Positions 49,114-57,784 of a stretch of 64,000 bases of DNA are shown one piece after another (within the stretch, counting starts at the first letter, position 1; each line of letters starts with the position of its first letter). The notes under the pieces were generated by a model. That model worked only from the letters and a program-made list of their open reading frames with translations. It was not told the DNA's origin and searched no databases. A program made the position numbers and the translations under genes. This stretch comes from Pandoraea oxalativorans (lineage in GTDB: Bacteria; Pseudomonadota; Gammaproteobacteria; Burkholderiales; Burkholderiaceae), in NCBI RefSeq assembly GCF_000972785.3, contig NZ_CP011253.3:1364001-1428000 (forward strand), read 5' to 3'.

Positions 49114-49250
49114 TGCAACGAAGTTTCGTCAGCGCCCGCGTACAGCGGGCGCCGACGTTTGCGCGCCCCGGATTACGGCGATCGCACGAAGATCGCCGCA
49201 CAGGCGTGAGGCGTGCCTCTCAGGTGTCGAATCCCTGACGTTGATGTGGC

Positions 49251-50417
49251 CTACGCACCGGCCAGCGCATTCAACGCGTTGCGGATTTTCGTCTTGTTCT
49301 CGGTATTGAAGAGTGTCGAGACGCTATTCGTGACGGTGACGATTGCGGGTTTCCAGCGCTTGCCCGGGAGCGTTGCCAGATCCATGTGCGATATCAATTT
49401 TTCGATGACGCACGCACGCGCATCCTCCCTTGTCACGCCTTTCAGAAATCCTTCCAGTGCCCTAATCCGAATCTGATCGTCTTCGCGCGAGACCGTACGA
49501 GGGTAGTGATAAAGCGGCTTGGCGATGTCGGCGCAGGCGCTCGCGATATCCTCCGCCTGACCGGGAGGGTTCGACGAGAGCGCGTTGACGAACCCCGACA
49601 TGTCGCTGGGGGAGAAGGATGGGTTGCCTTGCCCCACCTTATCGAGCGCATGCTTCCAGACCTTGTAGCGATCGGCTTCCGGCGTCAGCGACATCTCGCG
49701 GGTCACGATCCGGGCGGCGAGTTCAGGGGCGAATGCCAATTCGATGGCGTTGTACTTTCCCCAGAGTCCCGAGATGAGCGCAAGGCAGGTTTCCGGTCGA
49801 TCTTTAATTTCGTTCGAGGCGAAATTCAGGATGTGATTTGCCGTTTCCAAATTGACGGCCTTGTCACCGATATTTCTGAAGAACTCTCTGACTCTGATTT
49901 TCGCCACACCTTCATCGATCGGATTGCCCTTAGGGGACACAAGCTCGGTGAAGACCTTCTCGGTCGCGATCGTCGTTGATTTTGCGTCCTTTTCCTGCTT
50001 GTTGCGTGGGAAATCGGTTATCGCATCAAAGAAAACGCCCAGCGTTTTTGAGGAGAGTGGGGACGAGGTGTTGAGCTTCATCAGAAAGAGTTGCGTCCGT
50101 TCTTTCGAGAGGCGATCGGGAAATTGCATCTTTATCGCCTTCAACGTAGCTCGAAGCTGGGTCAGCTCGGCATTCGTCGGCTCGTCCGCGCTGGCGGGGG
50201 ACGGCAATGCCCTCAACGGGACGGGCACATTGGTGCTGCTCGCCGTGCAAGTGCTCATAGTCCCCGTGTCGAGACTATCGCCGGTCTGGGACATCCGGGT
50301 CAGCGAGGCGGACATCTCGGCTTGCGTCGGGTTTCGCGGCGTGCTCGAGTGGGTGTTCGTTTCCGAAGTCTGCGGGGCAACGGCGTTCGGCGAGGAGGAT
50401 GCCGGGGAAATTTCCAT
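49251..50417 (-). CDS. Unrecognised protein, Ser/Thr-rich N-terminus (possible effector)
   Basis: I do not recognise a family. The start is the second of two ATGs (50417, or 50420), with AAGGAG 6 (or 3) nt upstream; the product has 388 residues. The first 75-80 residues are Ser/Thr/Pro/Asn-rich and lack hydrophobic or charged order (MEISPASSSPNAVAPQTSET). The rest is predicted helical and soluble, with several short repeats of helix pairs, and has no signal peptide or membrane segment. Some segments are AT-richer than the neighbours, for instance around 49790-49990. It follows a second gene of the same style by 131 nt. A secreted effector is a guess from N-terminal composition only. Confidence 0.6.
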   Translation of the reverse strand: MEISPASSSPNAVAPQTSETNTHSSTPRNPTQAEMSASLTRMSQTGDSLDTGTMSTCTASSTNVPVPLRALPSPASADEPTNAELTQLRATLKAIKMQFPDRLSKERTQLFLMKLNTSSPLSSKTLGVFFDAITDFPRNKQEKDAKSTTIATEKVFTELVSPKGNPIDEGVAKIRVREFFRNIGDKAVNLETANHILNFASNEIKDRPETCLALISGLWGKYNAIELAFAPELAARIVTREMSLTPEADRYKVWKHALDKVGQGNPSFSPSDMSGFVNALSSNPPGQAEDIASACADIAKPLYHYPRTVSREDDQIRIRALEGFLKGVTREDARACVIEKLISHMDLATLPGKRWKPAIVTVTNSVSTLFNTENKTKIRNALNALAGA

Positions 50418-50551
50418 CATGAACTCCTTGAGTTCGTTGGGAGGGATTTCATCGTGCGCCCCATCGCTGATGAACACCTTTGCTTTTCGATCACGGTCCC
50501 GACCGGTTTTCGACGCGGTGAGCGAATCCTGAAAAGCCGCGTGGCGGCCGG

Positions 50552-51901
50552 TCAATCCATCATCGTGACCTTGTAGTCGTCCATCACTTCCGCGAGCGTT
50601 TGCGCCATCGTTTCGGCCAGATCGTCGAAGCCACAGCGACGGCATGTCGAGCGCAGATCGTCGAGTAGCTGAGCGGATTCGTCGGGCGAGAACGTGAGAT
50701 AGACGAAGTCGGCGCGCGCCATGACGATCTCGATCAGATGGGCCAGCAGTGCTCGCGCGTCGCGCTCGGGCATGCTGTCGACGCGGTCGGATATCGCATC
50801 GATGGTGTCGTACATATCGGCGCTGTGTAGCCGTTGATCGGGATGCACGATGGCCCGCGCGACGGTGGCTATCTCACTGCCGGGAACGGATTTGAGTAAT
50901 GCGTCCGTGAGGTCGCGCCACCCGCCGTGAATGACGAAATTGCGCGAGGCGCTCACGACCGCTAACGCAGCGGGGCGCTGTTCAGCCTCCGTGAGCAGCC
51001 CGATGAACCGGGCCATCGGCACGAGACGCTGCGCTCGCGGACACGCTTTCGAACGTTCCACGGCCGCGAGTAAATCGCCCCACGCAGCGGCGCGTGTGTC
51101 CGCGCGCATATCGGCAATCGCGTGCAGGCGATGCGCGATCAGATGTTCGATGCTGGCAGATGTCGACGTTTGCGCGAGCGCCTGCGCACCGTCGCCGGAC
51201 AGCTTGTCGACGGTGAGCAGCATCGCGCGTGCCGCAATCGCTGTGCGGGCTTCGAAGCGGTACGTCAGGGCGACGACCCGTTCGAAGGCCGTCGTCCAGC
51301 TCGCTTGCGACTGCTCGGCTTCCAGACGTCGCAACAAGCCTTCCATCAGTTGATGCGCATCGGCATAGGGGCATTTGTCGAGCACTGCTTCCATGGCGCG
51401 CGACGCCAGCGTCGCGAACCAGTCCGACGCCTGCGATGCCGGGTCGCCAAGCGTCAGCAGCGCTTTGCGCAATACGTGATCGGGAACCGGCGGGCTCGCG
51501 CGATACGAGACGCCGGACGTCGACGGCTTGGGTTCGAGCACCGGAATCTCGTGCAGGGCGGCAAGGCGCTTCCAGCGCGATAAATGAAGGGGCTCGTCAA
51601 AACTGCCGAAGGCAGCACAAGCATCTCGCTTTCCCAGGGCGCGTGACGGCACCGAAGGCGGCGCTGAATCCTGCACGACAGGCCGCAGGAGCCAAGGCGG
51701 GCTATGCGGTCGCTGTAGCGTCTGCCAGAAATCGCGGACGAAGGTGTCTGTGGGCGTGCCCGGGGCGCTGGTGCCGGACGACGCGGCTGTGGCGGGCCTT
51801 ACGGGCGTTGCGGACCGTGGGGACGCCGTCGTCGTCGTATCGCTGTTGACGCAAGCGTGGCCGGACGGCGCGGTAGGGCTGTAGCGCGGTGTAGGGAACA
51901 A
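50552..51901 (-). CDS. Unrecognised protein, Pro/Ser/Thr-rich N-terminus (possible effector)
   Basis: I do not recognise a family. I choose a TTG start at 51901 because AAGGAG (reverse strand, 51909-51914) lies 7 nt before it; the frame is open to a GTG at 51937 without a Shine-Dalgarno. This gives 449 residues. About 140 N-terminal residues are Pro/Ser/Thr/Ala-rich, with one Trp-containing island (FVRDFWQTLQRPHSPPWLL). The remainder is predicted all-helical, with a spacing suggestive of helical repeats (ATLASRAMEAVLDKC, HQLMEGLLRRLEA, RALLAHLIEIVM). No signal peptide. The ribosome-binding site lies in a perfect 9-bp hairpin. Confidence 0.6.
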   Translation of the reverse strand: MFPTPRYSPTAPSGHACVNSDTTTTASPRSATPVRPATAASSGTSAPGTPTDTFVRDFWQTLQRPHSPPWLLRPVVQDSAPPSVPSRALGKRDACAAFGSFDEPLHLSRWKRLAALHEIPVLEPKPSTSGVSYRASPPVPDHVLRKALLTLGDPASQASDWFATLASRAMEAVLDKCPYADAHQLMEGLLRRLEAEQSQASWTTAFERVVALTYRFEARTAIAARAMLLTVDKLSGDGAQALAQTSTSASIEHLIAHRLHAIADMRADTRAAAWGDLLAAVERSKACPRAQRLVPMARFIGLLTEAEQRPAALAVVSASRNFVIHGGWRDLTDALLKSVPGSEIATVARAIVHPDQRLHSADMYDTIDAISDRVDSMPERDARALLAHLIEIVMARADFVYLTFSPDESAQLLDDLRSTCRRCGFDDLAETMAQTLAEVMDDYKVTMMD

Positions 51902-51903
51902 AC

Positions 51904-51935
51904 GCGGACTCCTTGTCACAAGAACGGGAGTCCGC
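51904..51935 (-). promoter_or_regulatory. Perfect 9-bp hairpin enclosing the ribosome-binding site
   Basis: On the reverse strand GCGGACTCC and GGAGTCCGC (plus-strand arms 51927-51935 and 51904-51912) pair perfectly around a 14-nt loop. The GGAG of the AAGGAG Shine-Dalgarno for the TTG at 51901 lies in the 3' arm. It could hide the ribosome-binding site. Alternatively, with the following GTTTGTT, it may be a terminator for the MFS gene that ends at 52036. Confidence 0.55.
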
Positions 51936-52035
51936 ACTGTGCCGTATTGCCCGGCGTCGCACTTTGTCGCTGTGCTCAGGACTTTGCGGAATGGGCCGTT
52001 CCGACGAATTGCACAACGCGTTAGCGGCAGACGAC

Positions 52036-53562
52036 TTACTCGATGGCGGTCGCTTCGTTACCCGAGCTTTGACGCAGCGGCAGTTCCGGCAGCCGTGCGA
52101 GGGCGACAATGGCGAGTGCTGCGATCAGCGCACTGCCGCCGAAGAACGCACCGAACGCCAGCCGCAGATGGTCCTCCATCCCGGCGGGGGCGCCGCCCAG
52201 GCGCAGGAAGTCGGTCAACTCGCGCGGTGCGCTGCCGCTGCCGCTGTCGCCTGCGACCAGCAGGCCGACGATCAGCGCGCCGAACATCGCCACGCCGATC
52301 ATCCCGCCCAGGGCACGGAAGAATGCATGCGCGGCGGTTGCAATGCCGATGTCGCGCGGCGCGACGGCGTTTTGCGTCGCCACGGTCATGACCGGCATGG
52401 CCGAGCCGAAGCCGATGCCCACGAGGCCGAGGCAAATGCCGATCACCGCAAGCGGCAGCGACTGCACGCCGAGTGCGATGATCGCGAGCCCGGCGAACGC
52501 CACCGGCAAACCGATCTGTGGCGGACGCTTGTAATGCCCTGTCCGACGCATGTAGTGCCCGGAACTCAGCGCACCGACCACAATGCCCAGCAGGGGCAGG
52601 ATCAGCATCAGCCCCGAGCTACTCGCCGACTCGCCGCGCTGCAATTGCAGATACAGCGGCACGTAAATGCCGATGCTGATGTTGACCATCATCACCAACA
52701 CGGCCATCGTCGACGTCATACGAAAGACCGGGTTGGCGAGTAGCGCGACCGGCAGCAACGGCTCGCGCACCGTACGCTGGTGGCGCAGGAACACCGCGCC
52801 GACGATCACCGTCGCGGCAACCAGACCGCCGATTTCCGCCGACAGCCATGCGTAGCGGTGTCCGCCCCATGTGAGCGCGAGCAGCAGACAAACCGTCGAC
52901 ACGATCAGCAGCAGCGAGCCGAGATAGTCGATGCTCGGCTTGCCTTCGCGTCGCGGCAGACGTCGCAGCGCGCGGTCGCTCAGATAGATCGCGAGCAGAC
53001 CGAGCGGGATGTTGATCCAGAAGATGAGCGTCCAGTTGAGATACTGGGCGAACACGCCGCCGGTGACTGGCCCGGCCACGCCGGAGACCGCGAACATCCC
53101 CGAGATATAGCCCTGATAACGACCGCGCTCGCGTGGCGAGACGATATCGGCGATCACCGTGTTCGACAGCGCAATCAACCCGCCACCCCCTAGCCCCTGC
53201 ACGCCGCGCGCGACGATCAGCGCGAGCATCGAGGGTGCGAGTGCGCACAACACCGATCCGACCAGAAAGACGGTGACGCTCGCGGCGATGACGACACGGC
53301 GTCCGAACAAATCCGAGAGCTTGCCGACGATGGGCGTGATCGCCGTGGACGAGAGCAGGTAGGCGGTCACGACCCACGAGACGGCGTCGAAACTGCCGAG
53401 ATCTCGCGCGATGGTCGGGAGTGCGGGCGCGACGATGGTCTGGTCGAGCGAGCCCAGAAACATGATCAGCAGCAGGCCGGTGAGGATCGATTTGACCTCG
53501 GCGGGCGTGAGGGGCGTCGGCGAGACGCCGGCCGGTGTCGTCTGTGAGTCGTTGGCGGACAT
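52036..53562 (-). CDS. DHA2-family MFS multidrug exporter (14 membrane segments)
   Basis: A 508-residue drug:H+ antiporter of the EmrB/QacA type. The N-terminus shows LTGLLLIMFLGSLDQTIVAPALPTIARDL, which contains motif D1 (split here: LDQTIVAPALPTIARDLG at about residues 39-56). Motif A is KLSDLFGRRVVI near 81-92 and motif C is SGVAGPVTGGVF near 159-170. The ATG at 53562 fits. It is on the same strand as the ACS-type transporter, but a terminator lies between them, so it is separately transcribed. The substrate cannot be inferred; no TetR/MarR regulator is adjacent. Confidence 0.9.
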   Translation of the reverse strand: MSANDSQTTPAGVSPTPLTPAEVKSILTGLLLIMFLGSLDQTIVAPALPTIARDLGSFDAVSWVVTAYLLSSTAITPIVGKLSDLFGRRVVIAASVTVFLVGSVLCALAPSMLALIVARGVQGLGGGGLIALSNTVIADIVSPRERGRYQGYISGMFAVSGVAGPVTGGVFAQYLNWTLIFWINIPLGLLAIYLSDRALRRLPRREGKPSIDYLGSLLLIVSTVCLLLALTWGGHRYAWLSAEIGGLVAATVIVGAVFLRHQRTVREPLLPVALLANPVFRMTSTMAVLVMMVNISIGIYVPLYLQLQRGESASSSGLMLILPLLGIVVGALSSGHYMRRTGHYKRPPQIGLPVAFAGLAIIALGVQSLPLAVIGICLGLVGIGFGSAMPVMTVATQNAVAPRDIGIATAAHAFFRALGGMIGVAMFGALIVGLLVAGDSGSGSAPRELTDFLRLGGAPAGMEDHLRLAFGAFFGGSALIAALAIVALARLPELPLRQSSGNEATAIE

Positions 53563-53593
53563 GCGAGCGGATGAAGACGAATGCTTGGGGGAG

Positions 53594-53622
53594 CAAAAAA
53601 CAAGCCGCCCCGGCAGGGACGG
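53594..53622 (-). terminator. Intrinsic terminator after the ACS-type MFS gene
   Basis: On the reverse strand GCCGTCCC (53615-53622) pairs with GGGGCGGC (53604-53611), one G-U pair, loop TGCC, followed by TTGTTTTTTG. It is 146 nt beyond the stop of the MFS gene at 53768. Confidence 0.8.
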
Positions 53623-53767
53623 CCTGATTCACGCGAAACGTGTCGAGTATGTTACTCCCGCAAGCGCCACGCGGCCAGAAGCCCCGCAGCACCTCGGTCT
53701 CGGCGGTCGAGACGGCGTTTTGTCAGATGATCTGTCTCGTTCGCCACCGCCTCATCGGTCGCACCGG

Positions 53768-55084
53768 CTACTTGTTCACCAGCCGCGCAGGCACTGCCAG
53801 CGTCAGCAATCCGCCCAGAATCATGAAGACGGTGAGCAGGAACATACCGCTGTTGGTGCTCTGCGTGGCGTCCTTGAGAAAGCCGATCAGATACGGGCCG
53901 ACGAAGCCCGCGAGATTGCCCAGCGAGTTGATCATGGCAATCCCGGCAGCCGCTGCCGTCCCACCGAGGAATGCCGTCGGCAGACTCCAGAAAAGCGGCA
54001 GCACGATCATGATGCCCATCGTAGCGAGCGTGAGCGCGACCATGGCCAGTTGTGTGTTGTGGCTCCACACCGTCGACAGGAACAGGCCGATTGCGCCGAG
54101 GAACGCCGGAATCGCGATGTGCCAGCGACGCTCGCCCTTCAGGTCCGAACGGCGTCCGACCGCGACCATGGCAATGACCGCGAAGAAGTACGGGATGGCC
54201 GTGAGCAAACCGATCTGCAACGGATCCGTCACGCCGGTACTCTTGATGATCGTAGGCAGCCAGAAGCCCACACCATAGAGGCCGATCACGAACGAGAAGT
54301 AGATCAGGCTCATCATCCACACGCGCGGGCTCGAGAACACCTGACGCAGCGGCAGATCTTCCTTGGTGAGCACGTCGCTTGCGATGTTGCGCTCAAGCAT
54401 CGACTTCTCGGCGTCGTTCAGCCACCTGGCGTCGCGGATCCGGTCATCGAGCACGAAGAGCACCGCGATGCCGATGATCACCGACGGAATCGCTTCGATC
54501 AGGAACATCCACTGCCAGCCCGCGAGGCCGTTCACCCCGCTCATGTCCTTCAGGATCCAGCCCGAGAGCGGACCGCCGATAAGACCCGAGAGCGCCACCG
54601 CCGTCATGAACCATGCCGTCATGCGCCCGCGACGCGAGGCCGGGTACCAGTAGGTGATGTAGAGAATGATGCCGGGGAAGAAGCCCGCTTCGGCCACACC
54701 GAGCAGGAAGCGCATGACGTAGAACATCGACGGCGTGGAGACGAACATCGTCGCGCCGGAGATGATGCCCCACGAGATCATGATGCGCGCAATCCACACG
54801 CGCGCGCCGACGCGATGCAGGATCACGTTGCTCGGCACCTCGAAGATGAAGTAGCCGATGAAGAAGATGCCTGCGCCGAGACCGAACACCGTCTCGGAGA
54901 ATTGCAGGTCGCCCACCATCTGCAACTTGGCGAAACCCACGTTCACGCGATCGAGATAAGCGACGACATAACAGAGCAGCAGAAACGGAATCAGCCGCCA
55001 GCCGACCTTGCGGTAGGTGGCCGTTTCAAAGTCCGCCGAGGCCGTGTCGGCCATGGGCGAGGGGGGCGTCGGAACGCTGTTCAT
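53768..55084 (-). CDS. MFS transporter, anion:cation symporter (ACS) family
   Basis: A 438-residue, 12-helix MFS importer of the type that takes up sugar acids, phthalate and other carboxylates. Family features are YLDRVNVGFAKLQM near residues 43-56, GYFIFEVPSNVILHRVGARVWIARI near 97-121 and RFLLGVAEAGFFPGIILY near 149-166. AGGAG precedes the ATG. It is the third gene of the reverse-strand arm ALDH-SDR-MFS, about 110 nt after the SDR stop. The substrate is probably a carboxylate fed to the two dehydrogenases; which one is not known. Confidence 0.92.
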   Translation of the reverse strand: MNSVPTPPSPMADTASADFETATYRKVGWRLIPFLLLCYVVAYLDRVNVGFAKLQMVGDLQFSETVFGLGAGIFFIGYFIFEVPSNVILHRVGARVWIARIMISWGIISGATMFVSTPSMFYVMRFLLGVAEAGFFPGIILYITYWYPASRRGRMTAWFMTAVALSGLIGGPLSGWILKDMSGVNGLAGWQWMFLIEAIPSVIIGIAVLFVLDDRIRDARWLNDAEKSMLERNIASDVLTKEDLPLRQVFSSPRVWMMSLIYFSFVIGLYGVGFWLPTIIKSTGVTDPLQIGLLTAIPYFFAVIAMVAVGRRSDLKGERRWHIAIPAFLGAIGLFLSTVWSHNTQLAMVALTLATMGIMIVLPLFWSLPTAFLGGTAAAAGIAMINSLGNLAGFVGPYLIGFLKDATQSTNSGMFLLTVFMILGGLLTLAVPARLVNK

Positions 55085-55195
55085 ACGGATCTCCTCCGGT
55101 TTGACGTTGTGTTGTCTATCGTTATGTTGTGGTGCGACAACTACGGGTGCTACGGACGACTGGAAACGGTATGCGCGCAGGCGGATGCGGCTGCG

Positions 55196-55954
55196 CTAGA
55201 TGCAGCGGCCGCCGTCGACTTCGAGACACACGCCGGTGATGAAGGCGGCGTCGTCGCTGGCGAGATAGAGACACGCGTTGGCGATGTCCTGCGGCGTGGA
55301 GAAACGCCCGAGGGGAATGCCTGCGAGGAATTTGGCGCGGTTCTCGGGCGTATTCGGCACGCCCATGAATTCGGCAGTCAGGCCCGTATCGCCGATGACC
55401 GGATTGACGCAGTTGACGCGAATGTTCTGCGGGCCGAACTCGGCGGCCATCGCCTTGCTCGCGGTGATGACCGCGCCTTTGCTGCCGTTGTACCAGACGA
55501 GGCCGGGGCGCGGCCGCACGCCTGCCGTCGACGCAATGTTGATCATCGCGCCGCCGCCATGTTGCTGGAAGTAGGGGATGACGGCGCGGGCGCTCCAGAA
55601 GATGCTTTTGACGTTGACCGCATAGACGCGGTCGAACTCGGCTTCGGTGACTTCGAGCAGTGGCTTGTTGCGGTGCGTGGTGCCCGCGTTGTTCACGACG
55701 ACGTCGAGCTTGCCGAAGCGCGCGACGGCCTCGGTGAGCATCGTGACGTGATCTTCCTCGCGCGACACGTCGCCGTAGACGAACGCCGCACGTCCGCCCG
55801 CCTCGACGATCTCGCCGACCACACGCTCGCCCGCTTCACGATTCATATTGTTCACGATCACCGCCGCGCCCTCGCGCGCGAAAGTCTTGGCAATGCCTTC
55901 GCCGAATCCCGATCCGGCGCCCGTCACGATAGCCACCTTCTGATGCAAACGCAT
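55196..55954 (-). CDS. Short-chain dehydrogenase/reductase
   Basis: A 252-residue NAD(P)-dependent SDR (classical type, FabG-like). The cofactor motif is TGAGSGFG at residues 11-18, NNAG lies near 89-92, and the active-site Tyr and Lys are in WYNGSKGAV (about Y154 and K158). SAVING of the catalytic Ser is in NIASTAG. It ends VDGGRCI. The ATG at 55954 has GGAG about 7 nt upstream; the frame is open further upstream. Upstream is a short tandem-repeat array and then the aldehyde dehydrogenase gene. It probably oxidises a hydroxyl of the imported substrate. Confidence 0.9.
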   Translation of the reverse strand: MRLHQKVAIVTGAGSGFGEGIAKTFAREGAAVIVNNMNREAGERVVGEIVEAGGRAAFVYGDVSREEDHVTMLTEAVARFGKLDVVVNNAGTTHRNKPLLEVTEAEFDRVYAVNVKSIFWSARAVIPYFQQHGGGAMINIASTAGVRPRPGLVWYNGSKGAVITASKAMAAEFGPQNIRVNCVNPVIGDTGLTAEFMGVPNTPENRAKFLAGIPLGRFSTPQDIANACLYLASDDAAFITGVCLEVDGGRCI

Positions 55955-55982
55955 GCCTTGTCTCCGAAGTGCGAAGTAAGCG

Positions 55983-56026
55983 GAAATGAAGCGGTAATGA
56001 AGCGGTAATGAAGCGCAAACGAAGCG
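55983..56026. repeat. Four tandem 11-bp repeats
   Basis: GAAATGAAGCG, GTAATGAAGCG, GTAATGAAGCG and CAAACGAAGCG follow each other without gaps in the 74-nt space between the aldehyde dehydrogenase stop and the SDR start. The period of 11 places each unit about one helical turn apart. It could be replication slippage or a protein-binding array. Confidence 0.7.
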
Positions 56027-56028
56027 AA

Positions 56029-57513
56029 TCACCCGTGCCGGATGGCGACGGTCTTGAGCGTGGTGAATCCGTAAAGGGCTTCGAACCCCTTTTCGCGGCC
56101 GTGGCCGGAGTGCTTCATGCCGCCGAAGGGCAACTCCACGCCGCCGCCTGCGCCGTAGTTGTTGATGAAGACCTGACCGGCGCGAATATCGCGGGCCAGT
56201 CGCATCTGACGTGCGCCGTCGCGCGTCCAGACACCGGCAGCCAGACCGAAGAGCGTGCCGTTGGCGAGTCGCACGGCGTCGGCTTCGTCGGTAAACGGCA
56301 TGGCGGCGAGCACCGGACCGAAGACTTCCTCGCGGGCGAGACGGTGCGTATCGGGGACGTCGCGCAGCAGCGTCGGGGCCTGATAGAAGCCTGCCTCCGG
56401 CGCGCTACCCACGACCTCGCCCTGCGACATCACGGCAATCCCGTCGTGCTGGGCTTCGGAGAGGAAGTCCCACACACGTTGTTGCTGCTTCGCGTTGATG
56501 AGCGGACCGAGATCGAGGTCGTCATGCGACGGCCCGACGCGCAGATGCGCAAACGCTTCGGCCAGTCGTGCGAGGACACCCTCGTACGCATCGCGCTCGA
56601 CCAGCAGACGACTGCCCGCCGAGCAGGTTTGCCCCGCGTTCTGCACGATGGCGTTGACGACGACCGGCATCACGGCGTCCAGATCGGCATCGGCGAAGAT
56701 GATCTGCGGTGACTTGCCACCGAGTTCGAGCGTCACCGGCGTGTGGTGCTCGGCGGCCATCTGCGAGATCAGCGTGCCCGTCGCGGGCGAGCCGGTAAAC
56801 GAGAGGTGATCGATGCCCGGATGCTTTGCCAGGGCTGCGCCGGCTTCGGCCCCGTAGCCCGTCACGATATTGAGTGCGCCCGGCGGCAACCCGGCTTCGA
56901 GCGACAGCTCCGCCACGCGCAGCAGCGAAAGGCACGCGTCTTCTGCCGGTTTGACGACGCAGGCATTGCCCGTCGCGAGCGCGGCGGCCACGCTGCGTCC
57001 GAAGATCTGCAACGGGTAATTCCACGGAATGATGTGACCGGTCACGCCGTGCGGCTCGCGCACCGTGAACACGGTGAACCCTTGCTGATAGGGAATCGTC
57101 TCGCCGTGCAGCTTGTCGGCGGCCCCGGCGTAGAACTCGAAGTACCGCACGATGGCGGCGGCGTCGGCACGGGCCTGTTTGAGGGGCTTGCCGGTATCGC
57201 GGGCTTCGAGTTGGGCCAGTGCTTCCTGATGGCGCGCGAGAAGGCTGGCGAAGGCATAGAGCGTGCGGCCACGCTCGGCAGCGGCGGTACGGCCCCAGTC
57301 GCCGTTGAAGGCGGCGCGCGCCGCGCTCACGGCACGGTCGATGTCCTCGGCGTCGCCGCGGGCGATTTCGGTGAAGGGCTGTCCGTCGGAGGGATCGATG
57401 ACGGCAATGGTGGTGTTGGCCGTATTGGCCGACAGCGGGGACATCGCGGAGGCACCGCCGCGCCTGGCGGGGGCGACCCAGCGATTGCCGATGAAGTGTG
57501 TAGCTTCGGGCAT
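56029..57513 (-). CDS. NAD-dependent aldehyde dehydrogenase
   Basis: A 494-residue aldehyde dehydrogenase. The general-base Glu is in LELGGKSPQ (about residue 263) and the nucleophile Cys in NAGQTCSAGSR (about 297). PWNYPLQIFGRS and GSPATGT bind the nucleotide, and the end PFGGMKHSGHGREKG is typical of betaine-aldehyde, gamma-aminobutyraldehyde or similar subfamilies. The substrate is unknown. The ATG at 57513 has GAGGTG upstream. First gene of the reverse arm, divergent from the FAD dehydrogenase gene with 271 nt between. Confidence 0.92.
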   Translation of the reverse strand: MPEATHFIGNRWVAPARRGGASAMSPLSANTANTTIAVIDPSDGQPFTEIARGDAEDIDRAVSAARAAFNGDWGRTAAAERGRTLYAFASLLARHQEALAQLEARDTGKPLKQARADAAAIVRYFEFYAGAADKLHGETIPYQQGFTVFTVREPHGVTGHIIPWNYPLQIFGRSVAAALATGNACVVKPAEDACLSLLRVAELSLEAGLPPGALNIVTGYGAEAGAALAKHPGIDHLSFTGSPATGTLISQMAAEHHTPVTLELGGKSPQIIFADADLDAVMPVVVNAIVQNAGQTCSAGSRLLVERDAYEGVLARLAEAFAHLRVGPSHDDLDLGPLINAKQQQRVWDFLSEAQHDGIAVMSQGEVVGSAPEAGFYQAPTLLRDVPDTHRLAREEVFGPVLAAMPFTDEADAVRLANGTLFGLAAGVWTRDGARQMRLARDIRAGQVFINNYGAGGGVELPFGGMKHSGHGREKGFEALYGFTTLKTVAIRHG

Positions 57514-57784
57514 GTCGACTGCACCTCGTGTGAAGGGTGGGGCCATTATCACTTAACTCACGAGAGCATTGACCGTCGTATAGGTCACATCCGCATAAAC
57601 ACCTAAAATGAGCGCATTGCAATTAAAGATATTTTATTGCAATTTTTTATCGCCTATCCTTGATCACATCGAATCGCCAGACGGATGTCTGGCATGGCAC
57701 TACAGTTCGCTGCGTACCGCCGGGTTGAACGACCGACGAACCCGGCGAGGCAGTCGAACCGAAGCATTCAGGAGCAGGCAGGCG
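57514..57784. promoter_or_regulatory. Divergent promoter region of the catabolic cluster
   Basis: 271 nt between the divergent aldehyde dehydrogenase and FAD dehydrogenase genes. The central part (57600-57665) is clearly AT-rich (ATTAAAGATATTTTATTGC is readable there), unlike the surrounding GC-rich DNA, so both promoters probably lie here. No clear operator was identified and no regulator gene is in the window next to it. Confidence 0.5.

Noticed and set aside
53411..56008. Open frame of 865 codons across two MFS genes and the SDR
   Set aside because: Antisense to three recognisable genes and spans their intergenic gaps; no domain is visible.
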